From: Oidiodendron maius Zn | Taxonomy: Eukaryota; Ascomycota; Leotiomycetes; Myxotrichaceae | Length of the DNA stretch: 64,000 nt | Reading direction: 5' to 3' | Assembly: GCA_000827325.1 (NCBI GenBank) | Contig: KN832875.1 | Span: forward strand, 372,001-436,000 | Part shown: positions 22,528 to 32,840 of the stretch, in pieces | Position numbering within the stretch: position 1 is the stretch's first letter | Layout: the number at the start of each line of letters is the position of its first letter | Program-made: the position numbers and the translations under genes | Notes under the pieces: generated by a model | Told to the model about the DNA's origin: nothing | The model's input: only the letters and a program-made list of their open reading frames with translations | The model's database searches: none

Positions 22528-23064
22528 ATTTACATAAAAAAACCCCCCTAAAATGTGGGTTAGATATCACTTAAATGACAAAACCTCTGAGAAATATACA
22601 AAAATATCTCATTTCACATTGAAGAGGATGAGATAACTTGAATATCCTCCCTGCCCAAGCGCCAGTCACATGATGCTACAATCACGTGTGCGCTAGTTTG
22701 AGCGTGAAGCAGTCGCATGACCGGATTCGTCCAGCAACACCCAAAGAATCTCAAGATCTTCCAAACAGCCGTAACTTGGGCCGCAAATACTTCACTGCAT
22801 TTAAGCCGGTTTCTGGACAGTCAATGGCACGTTGTTAACACTCCAAGTCACGCTCGCGGGCCTCCAAACACCAGGAATTTGGCACCACAGTAGTAAGGAG
22901 CTACCGACGCTCAATTGGCCTCGGACAATAACCTTTTATAAGTAGCAAACGCACTGCTACTGCTACAGGTTGAGCGGGATAAGTTGAGTTCTATCAACGT
23001 TCCCAAATCCTGCCGGCGCACACCTCTTCTCCCACCTCGACTCCGATAAGTACCCCTCCTCAAC
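22528..23064. other. Intergenic, no supported gene
   Basis: Holds the 3' end of the CoA-transferase gene and the promoter of the PHD gene. Two CACGTG-like or TCACGTG sites occur (atcacgtgtgc near 22683). No gene. Confidence 0.5.
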
Positions 23065-24562
23065 ATGGACGCGCCCCAAGCCTCCAACTCGAACGTATCC
23101 ATAGCCACCACGACGGTCGACGCGACCATGACGAAGTCTCCTCCCAAATATGTCCCACAGTTCAGTGCTGCTACGGAAATGATTCTCAAGCGCATCAATT
23201 CAGGCGTTGGATCCACCAACTTCTCCTCCTTGGGAATTACTGGCACCCCTCCAGGATACGAAGATATGAGGCGGAGTGTGCTGATGGGCATGAAAACATC
23301 AATGAATATGGAGATTCCTAGCCCATCTACAAGTAGTGGAAGGAGATCTACTGGTGGAAGGGGCAGCTCTGGTCCGGTTACTGGCCACAGCACGGGAGCC
23401 TTTGCGGTATCTCGTAGTCCGGCATCCGCCCGGCAGAATAATGGTGCATCAGGAACTGGAAAGGGTAGGAAAAGAGGCTCTAAGACGGGCCAAAAGCGGA
23501 AAAGAACCAAGGATGAGAGTGATAGCTCAGGGTCGGATTCAGCGCCAATGTCTGGACTGGGAGAGGACTCTGATTCTGATGACAATGAGAGCATTACGGA
23601 GCTGCCAAGGATGACGCTATCTGGACGTGCAGTCGTTAAGCCCACACAATTTGTACCAGCAGCCTCGGAAGTCTCGAGAAAACGAGGTCCTCCTAAAAGA
23701 ACCCAAGAACATGCCTTATGTAAGAGGTGCGGGAGAGGCCATAGCCCAGCCACCAACATGATTGTGTTTTGCGATGGATGTAATCTTGGATGGCATCAGA
23801 TGTGTCATGATCCTGTCGTTTCGGACGAGATGGTCAAAGATGAGAGTGCGGCCTGGTACTGTGCTGATTGTACTCTGAAGCGCGTTCGAAGGGGTGGTGG
23901 GACTGATCACTTCCGAGGGATCTCGTGGCAAGGGCGTAGTATCGAAGAGGCAAGTCACTGAATTTCCTTACGTCATTTTGGTATGTAATACTAACAGCAT
24001 TCCATAATAGAAGCGCGCCTATTTCTCGTCTCTTCCCCATCAGCAGCTGGTATCACTCTTGATGCAAGCGTGCGTCTTACACCCTAATCTTCCACTATTC
24101 CCATCAGCCCCTAGCTCGAACTCCGTATCTGCGTCTATTCCTCCTCAGAGGACCTCCTCCTCTCAGCCACCTTCTCAGACGGAACGTCGTATCAACATAC
24201 ATCCTCAACAACCCTTCCCACCTCCGGCAACCGCCGGCCTATTCTCTCGTGCTGAATCAAATCCTAGTGCACCTATAAACTTTATTCGTAAAATTGCACC
24301 TGGAAGCCAGAGCTCGGCGAAAGACAGCCCGCAGCCAGAACTGAAACAGAGCTCTGCCCCACCAACAATCAATGTTTCAGAGGAGGCGGCAGCAGATGAC
24401 AGTCGAGAAAGCACGCCAGTCAGTCCGCCATATCCAAAGCCAGGAAGTGGGTTAATGGCGAAGCTTGGCCCAGATGACGAAGATATAGAGTGGCTTGTCG
24501 ACGACGGAGATTTTGATGCATTTAGCCATGTTGTTTATGATGGCGATGGTAATACAATGTGA
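23065..24562 (+). CDS. PHD-finger nuclear protein
   Basis: Exons 23065-23949 and 24011-24562 give 478 residues. The N-terminal part is Ser/Thr-rich and carries a basic segment (GKGRKRGSKTGQKRKRTKD) that should act as nuclear signal, followed by an acidic stretch. A C4HC3 PHD finger follows (LCKRCGRGHSP, MIVFCDGCNLGWHQMCHDP, WYCADCTLKR) at about residues 215-275. PHD fingers read histone H3 tails; which mark is read is not visible. The intron has a GC donor (GAG|GCAAGT) and an AATAG acceptor with CTAAC branch. The GTATGT further down cannot be used because a TGA precedes it in frame. The C-terminal half is disordered, Ser/Pro-rich, ending acidic. Confidence 0.85.
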
Positions 24563-25612
24563 TCTAAGGCCTTCGGGGCTCTGGAAACGAGGTGACATAC
24601 TGGCTGTACATTATAAGCATGGCACAGGTATAATATAACATTGCTTTCAAGGAGCCATCTCCACTTCCTAAGGGCTTAGAAAATAAGCAAATCCCACCTT
24701 CGGCAGATAAATCTGCACAATGGTATACTGTATTACATATTTAAAGAAGGTAAATAAATTATTCTTAAATTAATAAAAGTTCCGCAGTACATGGTAGGAG
24801 ATTTAAGACCGTCCTTAGGACCGTGATCGGATGAGGTTGAGAAGAGCCAATCAGAACAGCTCCGCCAAGTGAGAGAACAACTAAGTCGCTTCGCCCAAAC
24901 TTGACGTCTTCAAATAAATACCAGCATCAATGGAGTCTCCATCAGAAGGGAATAGACACATCAGACAAGAGCCCGGCAGAGGTCAGTCTTTGTGTTTTTT
25001 GTGATTGTATGCGTTCTTAATCACATTCCATACACCAAGGTCACGCCTAGGGGAGGACAACTAGCCACCACAGCATCTTTCCCACGCCACAGCTTTTAGC
25101 TTTAGTTTGATGGAGGCACCATTATACATGATTAAGCGCACCACATTGCGAGTCATTTGTTATTGGGTTCCTCTATTACTATTACTTCAATGCTGTCTTG
25201 CGCTCCCCGCAGTCAAGTTCCTCTGTCGTTTCACGTTTGACATCCCCCTCCCACTTAGGCTCATCTGGGTTCTTCTCAGAGTTTAATTTGAAGTGGTATC
25301 ATGATTGTTCATATCATTCCAGTCGTCAAGGCACTGAAGTAATGCCTATGACCTAGTGCGATGGTTGCTAGTATGATTTGTCGCAACTTTGAAGTTTGTT
25401 GCAATCAGACCCTTTGACATCACGGCGAGGACATTTTGTGTTTTCCTCTGTTCACGCATTTGAATTTGTCCTGTCTACAGCGCCTTAAAACTTGATCTCC
25501 GAGGAAAGTCTAATACTTAGATACAGCTCCTCGGCGCTCTACTCGCGGCCCCCTTGATCTCGATGAGTATGTCACAGCACTCTCCTGGCGTTTCATTTCT
25601 CACTAACTTTAG
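24563..25612. other. Intergenic and probable 5' exon region of the TPR gene
   Basis: About 1 kb. The last part, with ATG at 25563 and GTATGT at 25567, probably contains the start of the next gene (see that entry). An isolated ATG-led 16-codon frame at 24930 followed by a GTCAGT donor-like site cannot be joined in phase to anything. Nothing else is supported. Confidence 0.4.
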
Positions 25613-26980
25613 AGTGATAGTTCCCCTCTCCAGTCGGACGACATTGGATCCCCAACTCCATCCGTATTCCCCCTTCCGGCGAACCAACAGCAATTACTCT
25701 CTCCAATCTCTTTGTCATCAAACCAATCTCAATTTACAACACCTCGGGCCTCCGTATCTTCCCAGCGCCAGACCCCTCGGCTTCCATCTCCAAACCCAGG
25801 CTCTACTATCTCTAATCAATCATATCGGACGGCACCTTCGCAACAAGTGTCTAATGTCTCGAATTACCAAAACCCCCAGAAAGACTTCGGGTACCTCCTG
25901 CGGCCTGAGATTTACCATCCACTGACATTACTTGATGTGCCGCCTCCGCTACGGGTTTCATCTCTTCAACCTTCACCTGATACATCACTCGAGATCTTAA
26001 TTCAATCAGGACATTTCCGCAGCGCAGCCATCAAAGCCGCACAACAACTAACTTCAAATACTATATCCCCAGCCGACCACGCTACCATATTTCCGCTAAT
26101 CTATGCTCGCCTTTCATGCCTTACGCTATGCAACGCCACCTCACTCGCAGCCCAAGAAGTAAAGGCACTCGAGGACCTTAACTCCATCTACTATCTCGAT
26201 GACACAACAGGAGAACACCTCGCTCCCTGGGAGCTCCGGGTCTTGGCTGTGCGCTTGCAAGGAATGGGCTTCAACGATGCGAGGCGCGGGGTGATGGGCT
26301 ACTACGACCTGGGTCGAGAAGCCCGACTGAATCTCACAGCACTGAAAAAAGATCAAGACGTTAATGAAGAGAAAATAGCGATGTGGGAAGCGCGGCTGGA
26401 TGACTTAGGCCTTAGAGTTGCAAGCGCTCTGGTCGAAACCGACGACCTAGATGGTGCTTCGCGGCACCTAAAGCTTTTACGGTGCAGCAAAGGACTACAC
26501 ACCCAAAGGGCCCTCTTGTGGCTATACCTAGGTGACGTAGATGCCGCGCGGAGCTGTGTCTCTCGAAGCAGGGAAGCGAAAAACGCAGACGCTAAAGGAA
26601 CAAATGTCATTCTCGCTTTAGCGAACATGGGAGATGACGAATATGCTTCTGCGATTCCGATATGGGAGGAGTTGATTTCCTCTTCAACGGATAAAAACCA
26701 GATCTCTATGTATCGGCAGAACCTCGCCGTATGCCTATTGTATTTGGGTCAGCTGCCCCAGGCACGCACACATTTCGAAGCCCTGGTCGATTCTGGACAG
26801 GCTTGGAAGGGTATAACGTTCAACCTGGCTACAATTTATGAGCTGTGCACTGAGCGGTCGAGGGCGTTGAAGATTGGTCTCGTGGAGAAGATTGCGGAAC
26901 AAAAGGAGGAAAGGATGAGTAGAGGGGGTGTGGGTGAGTATAGTGGATATGAAGGAGTAAATGGAGATTTCAAACTATGA
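25613..26980 (+). CDS. TRAPPC12-like TPR protein (5' end unresolved)
   Basis: A 455-codon frame opens right after a good acceptor (CACTAACTTTAG) and has no in-frame ATG in its first 200 codons, so a short first exon must exist. The N-terminal 100 or so residues are Ser/Pro/Gln-rich. The folded part starts at FGYLLRPEIYHPLTLLD and runs into helical repeats (GHFRSAAIKAAQQLT, WELRVLAVRLQGMGF, LWLYLGDVDAARSCV, LAVCLLYLGQLPQARTHFEALV), the layout of the TPR C-terminus of TRAPPC12, a subunit of the TRAPP tethering complex for Golgi traffic. The obvious start ATGA|GTATGT at 25563 misses the frame by one base, so either the first exon is elsewhere or a one-base change is present. Confidence 0.75.
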   Translation, partial: SDSSPLQSDDIGSPTPSVFPLPANQQQLLSPISLSSNQSQFTTPRASVSSQRQTPRLPSPNPGSTISNQSYRTAPSQQVSNVSNYQNPQKDFGYLLRPEIYHPLTLLDVPPPLRVSSLQPSPDTSLEILIQSGHFRSAAIKAAQQLTSNTISPADHATIFPLIYARLSCLTLCNATSLAAQEVKALEDLNSIYYLDDTTGEHLAPWELRVLAVRLQGMGFNDARRGVMGYYDLGREARLNLTALKKDQDVNEEKIAMWEARLDDLGLRVASALVETDDLDGASRHLKLLRCSKGLHTQRALLWLYLGDVDAARSCVSRSREAKNADAKGTNVILALANMGDDEYASAIPIWEELISSSTDKNQISMYRQNLAVCLLYLGQLPQARTHFEALVDSGQAWKGITFNLATIYELCTERSRALKIGLVEKIAEQKEERMSRGGVGEYSGYEGVNGDFKL

Positions 26981-27126
26981 ACCGCTTTCATTGCTTTGTT
27001 GTTGAATAGATTGGCAAGTAATTGGAATGCGTAATAGAATGTATTTTGATCCTAATACATTCCCATAATCATCTACAGATAGTGATATGCTTGGCTTCCG
27101 TTAACCTAATGCCCGCTTTTTAATAC

Positions 27127-28662
27127 TTATGCTTGTACGATAAACACGGCGCTACCTGAACCTGGCTTGCTAACTACTACAGCCGCATCTTTCTGCTCTA
27201 CCGTCAAATTGCGCTTGCTGTAGTAGTCCTTCTCCCAAGCTGCCTTAACGCTCTCAACCCTGTCCGTTGGCACGAGGTGGACACTACACCCACCCCAACC
27301 GGCACCGGTCAACCTGCTACCGTAGCTGCCAGCATTCCTTGCTATCGTGCAGAGCTCGTCGAGCTCAGGGCATGAACACTCGTACACATCCCTGCAGCTG
27401 TCCTGGGTGGCATTCATGAGATCACCTAGCTTCTTGTTGAACGCCTCCGTAGATGATCCTGGTGCCTGTGAGATAGGCGACTGCAGAGTAGACAGGAACT
27501 GGAGCACTCGGAGGGCCTCGGAGAAAACATGGAGGGCTCGCTGGCGAAGCTTGAATTTCTCAGCGCGGATGGGGAAGGCTGACGTGAATCGTTCGTTAAG
27601 TTCGGGGACGGTGAGATGGATAATTGGTGCGATCTCTTCACGAGGGTACCCGTCCTGGGTCAAGGTCTTCTTTGTGAGCTCGATTAGCTCCTCCAGCTGC
27701 TCCTCAATGCTTTTGTTTGAGCCTTTGAAGTACGTATCATGGAAACCTTGAAGGCTTATGCCTAGTGGACTGGCATCCTTGGGGAGAGGAGAAGAGGTCT
27801 TGTTCAGAACTGCATGTAAGTAGGCTGCGGCCAAGCTGCACTCCACGACTCTTAGGTTATAGCATACAGGGCCCGTAACGTGCTTGTTAGATGTTACAAA
27901 ACTTTGAGCGATGACGAAATTGAGTTCTGGATCCGTCTTTGGGAATTGTATAGTTTTGGCCGTCAAGCTGGGCACAAAAGAGACGAAAAGCGCCGAGCCC
28001 CTTGTTGAAAAGACGGAAGCAGATTGATCCATACCTCCCGAGTTCACTCCCACTGCTCGCTCAGAGACGATCGCAAGCTCTGTAAGTTCTGTCTTGTCGA
28101 CCGATGCGTAACCATTGGCATAGAGGACCGCAAGGGCAGAAGCGCTCACGAAAGCGGCCGAGCTGGAGAGACCACCACCAGCCGGCACAGTACCATCCAT
28201 CAAGATTTCCATGCTCTTGGGCTTGAAGTCTGCGCCATGCTTCTTCCGCAACAACTCAAGGGCTCCACGAAGCCCTGATTTGAAATAGTTTGTCCACTCG
28301 TGCACGCTGGCGTCAATGTCCACTGCATCGAAGGGAAGGTCGAATTCGTGCGTGGGGAATTTTACGGCCTGCACGTTCGAGACCTTGATCTTGTAGGATG
28401 TGGGGGATGAGTTTTCAAAAGTCGACACCGCTAATAGGACGTCTGCGGTAATGGCCATGGGTAGGACAGAGTAGAGAGAGTAGTCAATGTGCTCGCCAAT
28501 GATGTTGACTCGACCAGGAGAACGGGATACGAAGTGCGCCGGGTGACTGTAGTTGGCTTTAAACTGCGATAGGAGCTGGTCCCATCGCGCTCTCTGCGTA
28601 GGCAGCGCATCCTCTGTGTAGATATCCTCTAGGGATTTTGCGACTGGTACTGTTCCTACCAT
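27127..28662 (-). CDS. GAL1: Galactokinase
   Basis: First committed step of the Leloir pathway: ATP-dependent phosphorylation of D-galactose. A single exon of 511 codons. The galactokinase signature GRVNIIGEHIDYSLY is at about residues 50-64, the GHMP ATP-binding motif PAGGGLSSSAAF follows, and the third motif is in SRLTGAGWGGCSVHLV near the C-terminus. The start MVGTVPVAKSLEDIY fits fungal homologues; the frame extends further upstream without conserved sequence, through a GA-rich tract that is best read as 5' UTR. No other GAL gene is adjacent. It diverges from ILV2. Confidence 0.95.
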   Translation of the reverse strand: MVGTVPVAKSLEDIYTEDALPTQRARWDQLLSQFKANYSHPAHFVSRSPGRVNIIGEHIDYSLYSVLPMAITADVLLAVSTFENSSPTSYKIKVSNVQAVKFPTHEFDLPFDAVDIDASVHEWTNYFKSGLRGALELLRKKHGADFKPKSMEILMDGTVPAGGGLSSSAAFVSASALAVLYANGYASVDKTELTELAIVSERAVGVNSGGMDQSASVFSTRGSALFVSFVPSLTAKTIQFPKTDPELNFVIAQSFVTSNKHVTGPVCYNLRVVECSLAAAYLHAVLNKTSSPLPKDASPLGISLQGFHDTYFKGSNKSIEEQLEELIELTKKTLTQDGYPREEIAPIIHLTVPELNERFTSAFPIRAEKFKLRQRALHVFSEALRVLQFLSTLQSPISQAPGSSTEAFNKKLGDLMNATQDSCRDVYECSCPELDELCTIARNAGSYGSRLTGAGWGGCSVHLVPTDRVESVKAAWEKDYYSKRNLTVEQKDAAVVVSKPGSGSAVFIVQA

Positions 28663-28817
28663 TGTCTCTTTACGACCTGTATGGGACACTTGGCGAACCC
28701 GCGGGGTAATCCGGCGCTGCTCGCGGGCTCGTGTGGGGGGGAATGGTACAGGGGCGATCCAGCGAATGCAGTAATGAGAGTGGTAGTGTGCAAAGAGACC
28801 GTGATCGAGCAACTGTG

Positions 28818-28852
28818 AGAGAGAGAGAGACACAGAGGGAGAGAGAGAGAGG
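28818..28852 (+). repeat. GA-rich microsatellite
   Basis: Two runs of GA dinucleotides interrupted by CACAGAG G, located about 160 bp upstream of the GAL1 start codon and read as CT repeats on the coding strand. Likely 5' UTR or promoter; CT-rich leaders are common in fungi. Confidence 0.75.
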
Positions 28853-29271
28853 TACGGGAGAACAGGACGAAGGCAGGATTCCTATGCAAGACCAGTCCCG
28901 CCATGATTTTCGGCGCAACGAAAGTTGGCCATGATGATTGGCGCGCTTGGCCTTTCGAGTGGGGTTTTGGCGTGAGCTTCTTCTAGGACAAAGGCCGCAG
29001 GATCACTAGAGCATCAGGAGGGCGTGTGGGCGATGGAAATGGGTTCATCGCAACTCCAAGTTGGATGGGCGCCAATCGGTGGCCTTGTCCGCGAGGCTGC
29101 GCAGACCTGTTAACCTGGACGCAAGGCTCGAGGCGCGAGGCTGACGTTTTCCGCCGTTGGCTGCTGTGGATAGGTCACGTGCACCCTAGTACCAAATCCA
29201 GCAGGCATGCAAATGTGAACGCTATGATTGGTTGTACGTGCCAATCCCCTAAAGCCGAACTCGCCTCTTCA

Positions 29272-29506
29272 GCGGAGAAAAAAGTGGCCGAAATTGGTAG
29301 TGCACAGGCACTACCAAAGCACAAATTTATATATTACAATACTTAGTCATTTGCCCACCAGCGCGCCTACAATCATGTAGTCTTTTTATAATAATACTCA
29401 TACATATTCTGAATTGTCTTTTGATCCATTTCCTCCTCAAAATTCCATATGAACCGACGGTTTCGGTGCCTGCGCACGTGCCAATTTCGGCCACTTTTTT
29501 CTCCGC
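29272..29506. repeat. Inverted repeat pair with 183-bp spacer (MITE-like)
   Basis: Arms at 29272-29297 and 29481-29506 are perfect 26-bp reverse complements (GCGGAGAAAAAAGTGGCCGA..). Similarity continues inward in degraded form (TGCACAGGCAC against TGCGCAGGCAC) and outward for some 15 bases. Next to the left arm sits a perfect 8-bp hairpin, GGTAGTGC-ACAG-GCACTACC, at 29296-29315. The spacer is AT-rich and codes for nothing. The structure resembles a small non-autonomous element, but I cannot identify target-site duplications. Confidence 0.65.
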
Positions 29507-29724
29507 CCGAAAAGCTCGCTTCCCCACATCTCCTGCCGCCGACAATCGGCTCTCGCGAGAAAACTGAACCCCAAGCATCCAGAGGTTGTGACTCCATATC
29601 CACAACAACATCACTTACAACGACGCTCTCAAACGTCATTTGAGCAGCACTGCTGACCCTCTTTAAGCTTTCCCTTCGCCATTGGGCTAGCTCTCCTCTC
29701 CTCTCCTCTCTCGCCGCCTCCAGA

Positions 29725-31941
29725 ATGCTCCGATCACCTCCCGCGAGGCATGTGGCCCGCGCCTTTCGACAGACCTCAAAACCTACCACCCGCCACATCT
29801 CGAAGTCTCCCTTGCCTGTTGGCATTGCAGCCGTCAGGAAAAACCCGAATGGCACCCGGACGCAAGCTACGGCAGCTGCGGTCACCTCTCCCACCTCGCA
29901 ATCTTCATCGTATGTCCAACAGCCGGATCGTGACTCATATAGATATAGACATTGAACTAACCACAACACAGACAATTAAGAGAATCGCCCAGTCCTGCCT
30001 TCAACAGCATACCGGCCAACAGGCATGATGGAAATCCGCTGCAGCATGGCCGGACAGAGATGGACGAGTCGTATGTTCTGACTCACCGCCGCTCTTATCG
30101 AGAGTCCTTGCTGACTATGTGAGTTAGATTTATTGGCAAGACAGGAGGGGAAATTTTCCACGAGATGATGTTAAGGCAAGGTGTGAAGCATATTTGTGTG
30201 TATATCCATTCTCTGATTACCTCCACCCCGTTGACCATGCCTAGTTGGATACCCTGGCGGTGCTATTCTCCCCGTATTCGACGCTATCTACAACTCAAAA
30301 CACTTCGAATTCATTCTCCCAAAACATGAACAAGGCGCTGGGCATATGGCCGAGGGATATGCGAGAGCTACTGGAAAACCAGGCGTTGTTCTCGTCACCT
30401 CTGGACCCGGCGCCACCAACGTAATCACCCCTTTACAGGATGCCCTCTCAGATGGAACCCCTATGGTAGTGTTCTGCGGCCAGGTGGTAACTAATGCAAT
30501 TGGCAGTGATGCTTTTCAAGAAGCCGATGTTATTGGCATCTCTAGAGCATGCACAAAATGGAACGTAATGGTCAAGAATGTGGCGGAATTACCTCGGCGC
30601 ATAAAGGAAGCCTTCGAAATTGCTACTTCAGGTCGACCTGGACCTGTCTTGGTGGATCTACCTAAAGATGTTACTGCTGGTATTCTGCGAAAGGCCATTC
30701 CCATGGCAAGCACTCTGCCAGCTCATCCCAGCCAGGCATCAAAAGCTGCAGCTGAGCTGAGCAAGAGACACCTTGCAAATACTATCGAGCGTGTAGCAAA
30801 GCTAGTCAATGTTGCCAAGAAACCTGTCATATACGCAGGACAGGGCGTGATTTCCCTTCCTGAAGGGCCTAAACTCCTTAAGGAGCTCGCAGATAAGGCA
30901 TCCATTCCCGTAACGACGACTCTTTTGGGTCTTGGTGGCTTTGACGAACTGGATGAGAAGTCCCTCCATATGCTCGGCATGCACGGCTCCGCCTATGCCA
31001 ACTTGGCGATGCAGGAAGCAGATCTCATCATTGCCCTTGGGGCCCGGTTTGATGACCGTGTGACTGGAAACCTCGCAAAATTTGCACCTCAGGCCAAGGT
31101 TGCTGCTGTAGAGGGCCGCGGAGGCATTGTCCACTTCGAGATCATGCCAAAGAACATCAACAAGGTTGTCCAGGCCACAGAAGCTGTCGAGGGAGACGTT
31201 GTAGCGAACATGGCTCAGCTGGTTACACAGGTCGAAAGCCGGAGCATGGAAGACCGCAAAGAGTGGTTCGACCAGATCAGGTTCTGGAAGGAGAAGTTCC
31301 CTCTCTCCGCCTACGAGCGAGCCGAACGGTCTGGGCTCATTAAGCCACAAACTTTGATCGAGGAGCTGTCCAATCTCACGGCGGACCGGAAAGAAGAGAC
31401 TATAATTGCCACTGGCGTAGGACAGCATCAAATGTGGGCCGCTCAGCATTTCCGCTGGCGACATCCAAGGACCATGGTTACCTCCGGGGGGCTTGGTACC
31501 ATGGGCTACGGCCTTCCCGCTGCGATTGGTGCTAAAGTTGCCCGTCCTGATGCGCTTGTCATCGATATTGATGGCGATGCCTCGTTCAACATGACCCTTA
31601 CTGAGTTGTCAACTGCAGCGCAGTTCAACATCGGAGTCAAGGTCATTGTGTTGAACAACGAAGAGCAGGGTATGGTCACGCAATGGCAAAATATCTTCTA
31701 CGAAGACCGATATGCCCATACCCACTCTACAAATCCGGATTTCATAAAGTTAGCAGACGCCATGGGCGTCCAAGCCAGGAAATGCACCGAACCAGATAAT
31801 GTTGTAGATGCCCTGAAGTGGTTGATTGAGAGCAACGGCCCAGCCTTATTGGAAGTGGTTACAGATAAGAAGGTGCCGGTATTGCCCATGGTGCCGGCCG
31901 GAAGCGGGCTTCATGAGTTCTTATTTTTTGATCAAGGTTAA
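29725..31941 (+). CDS. ILV2: Acetolactate (acetohydroxyacid) synthase, catalytic subunit
   Basis: First common step of valine, leucine and isoleucine synthesis, a mitochondrial ThDP/FAD enzyme. Exons 29725-29909, 29972-30070, 30128-30195 and 30245-31941 give 682 residues. The N-terminus (MLRSPPARHVARAFRQTSK) is a mitochondrial presequence. FIGKTGGEIFHEMM begins the catalytic fold; the catalytic Glu lies in LPKHEQGAGHMAEGYARA; the ThDP/Mg motif is DIDGDASFNMTLTEL to VIVLNN; Trp of the herbicide site is kept in GMVTQWQNIF. The herbicide-site proline of yeast (Pro192, in GQVPTSAIG) is replaced here by valine: GQVVTNAIG, Val199. The small exons all fit in phase. The regulatory subunit ILV6 is not in the window. 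Confidence 0.95.
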
Positions 31942-32840
31942 TTCATCCCTGATGGGCCGCAAGTGATTTGGATTGCTGACTAGATATAGCCAAGGATAAG
32001 GAAAGGAGAGAAATCATGAAAGAGCGAACGGGTGGAAAGCACCATTAAGTGGTGACAAGTGCAACAGCATTAACGCGGAGTCTTCCTTATGGCACGCTGT
32101 GGGTGGTTTATTTGCAACCACAGAAACAATTTCTGTGCAATTATTGAATTGGGTTGATATTTTCGGTCTGGGGGTGATATGCAGCACGAAATGTGCATCA
32201 AAAGCTGAACGTTTAGGTTGCAAGAAACAAAATCTGCGAAATCTGAGTTGGAAGGGGACAATGTAGAGATACGAATAGTGCTCATTCAGCATTGAAATAA
32301 GCATCCAAATTACCTAATAGGTGAGATGAACCAACACCACTTCAGTCTCTGCAACCTCACAATGGCCCGACCGAGGGTGTGTCACCTGCTACTACGCAGC
32401 CTTGTCCTTCAAGGTCCCCGTGCCCCCATTGTAAGGTATTAGGAAGTACTTTAATACCTAAGAACTCTAACCATCCCACTACTGTAGAATAACGGTTCGT
32501 GTTCTACTAGGTTGCTGGGTCCAACCCAACTCCAGAAGACGGGCACAGACATATCGAATTGCGGCGCAGCTCCCGCTTCATCACAAAACAGCCAATTATC
32601 GCAATTGTTCACGAGGAGTCGGGCCTCCCTGTCCTGCACGTTCCTGATGTGATAGGGAAAATGTTTTGAGTTCTCAGGAGGAGGGGGCGGAGCGGGTTGG
32701 TGGCGAAACAGTTCCAGCTGTCAGGACCAATGCTTCTTTCATCCCATTGTATTAACCCACTCTTTCTCGATAATGTACTACAGAGGTACGTTGCAGTCAC
32801 TGCCAATGTGCGAGCCCCAACTTCAGATCCGCTGTTCAAG
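31942..32840. other. Intergenic, no supported gene
   Basis: Contains the ILV2 3' end and the promoter of the membrane-protein gene. Short frames on both strands show no family features. Confidence 0.5.

Larger units (their letters stand above)
28663..29724. promoter_or_regulatory. Divergent region between GAL1 and ILV2
   Basis: About 1.06 kb between two outward start codons. It holds a GA microsatellite in the probable GAL1 leader, a TCACGTG site at 29175-29181, a GCACGTG site near 29475, and a 26-bp inverted repeat pair (29272-29297 and 29481-29506). A GCN4-like site is expected for an ILV2 promoter, but I do not see a clear TGACTCA here. Confidence 0.5.

Noticed and set aside
22911-23759. 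282-codon minus-strand frame over the PHD gene
   Set aside because: Shadow of the plus-strand gene, which has the PHD finger, nuclear signal and splice signals; the minus frame has no domain.
24930-24978. ATG-led short exon (MESPSEGN...) followed by a GTCAGT donor
   Set aside because: No downstream exon can be joined in phase, neither to the next CACCAAG acceptor nor to the TRAPPC12-like frame.
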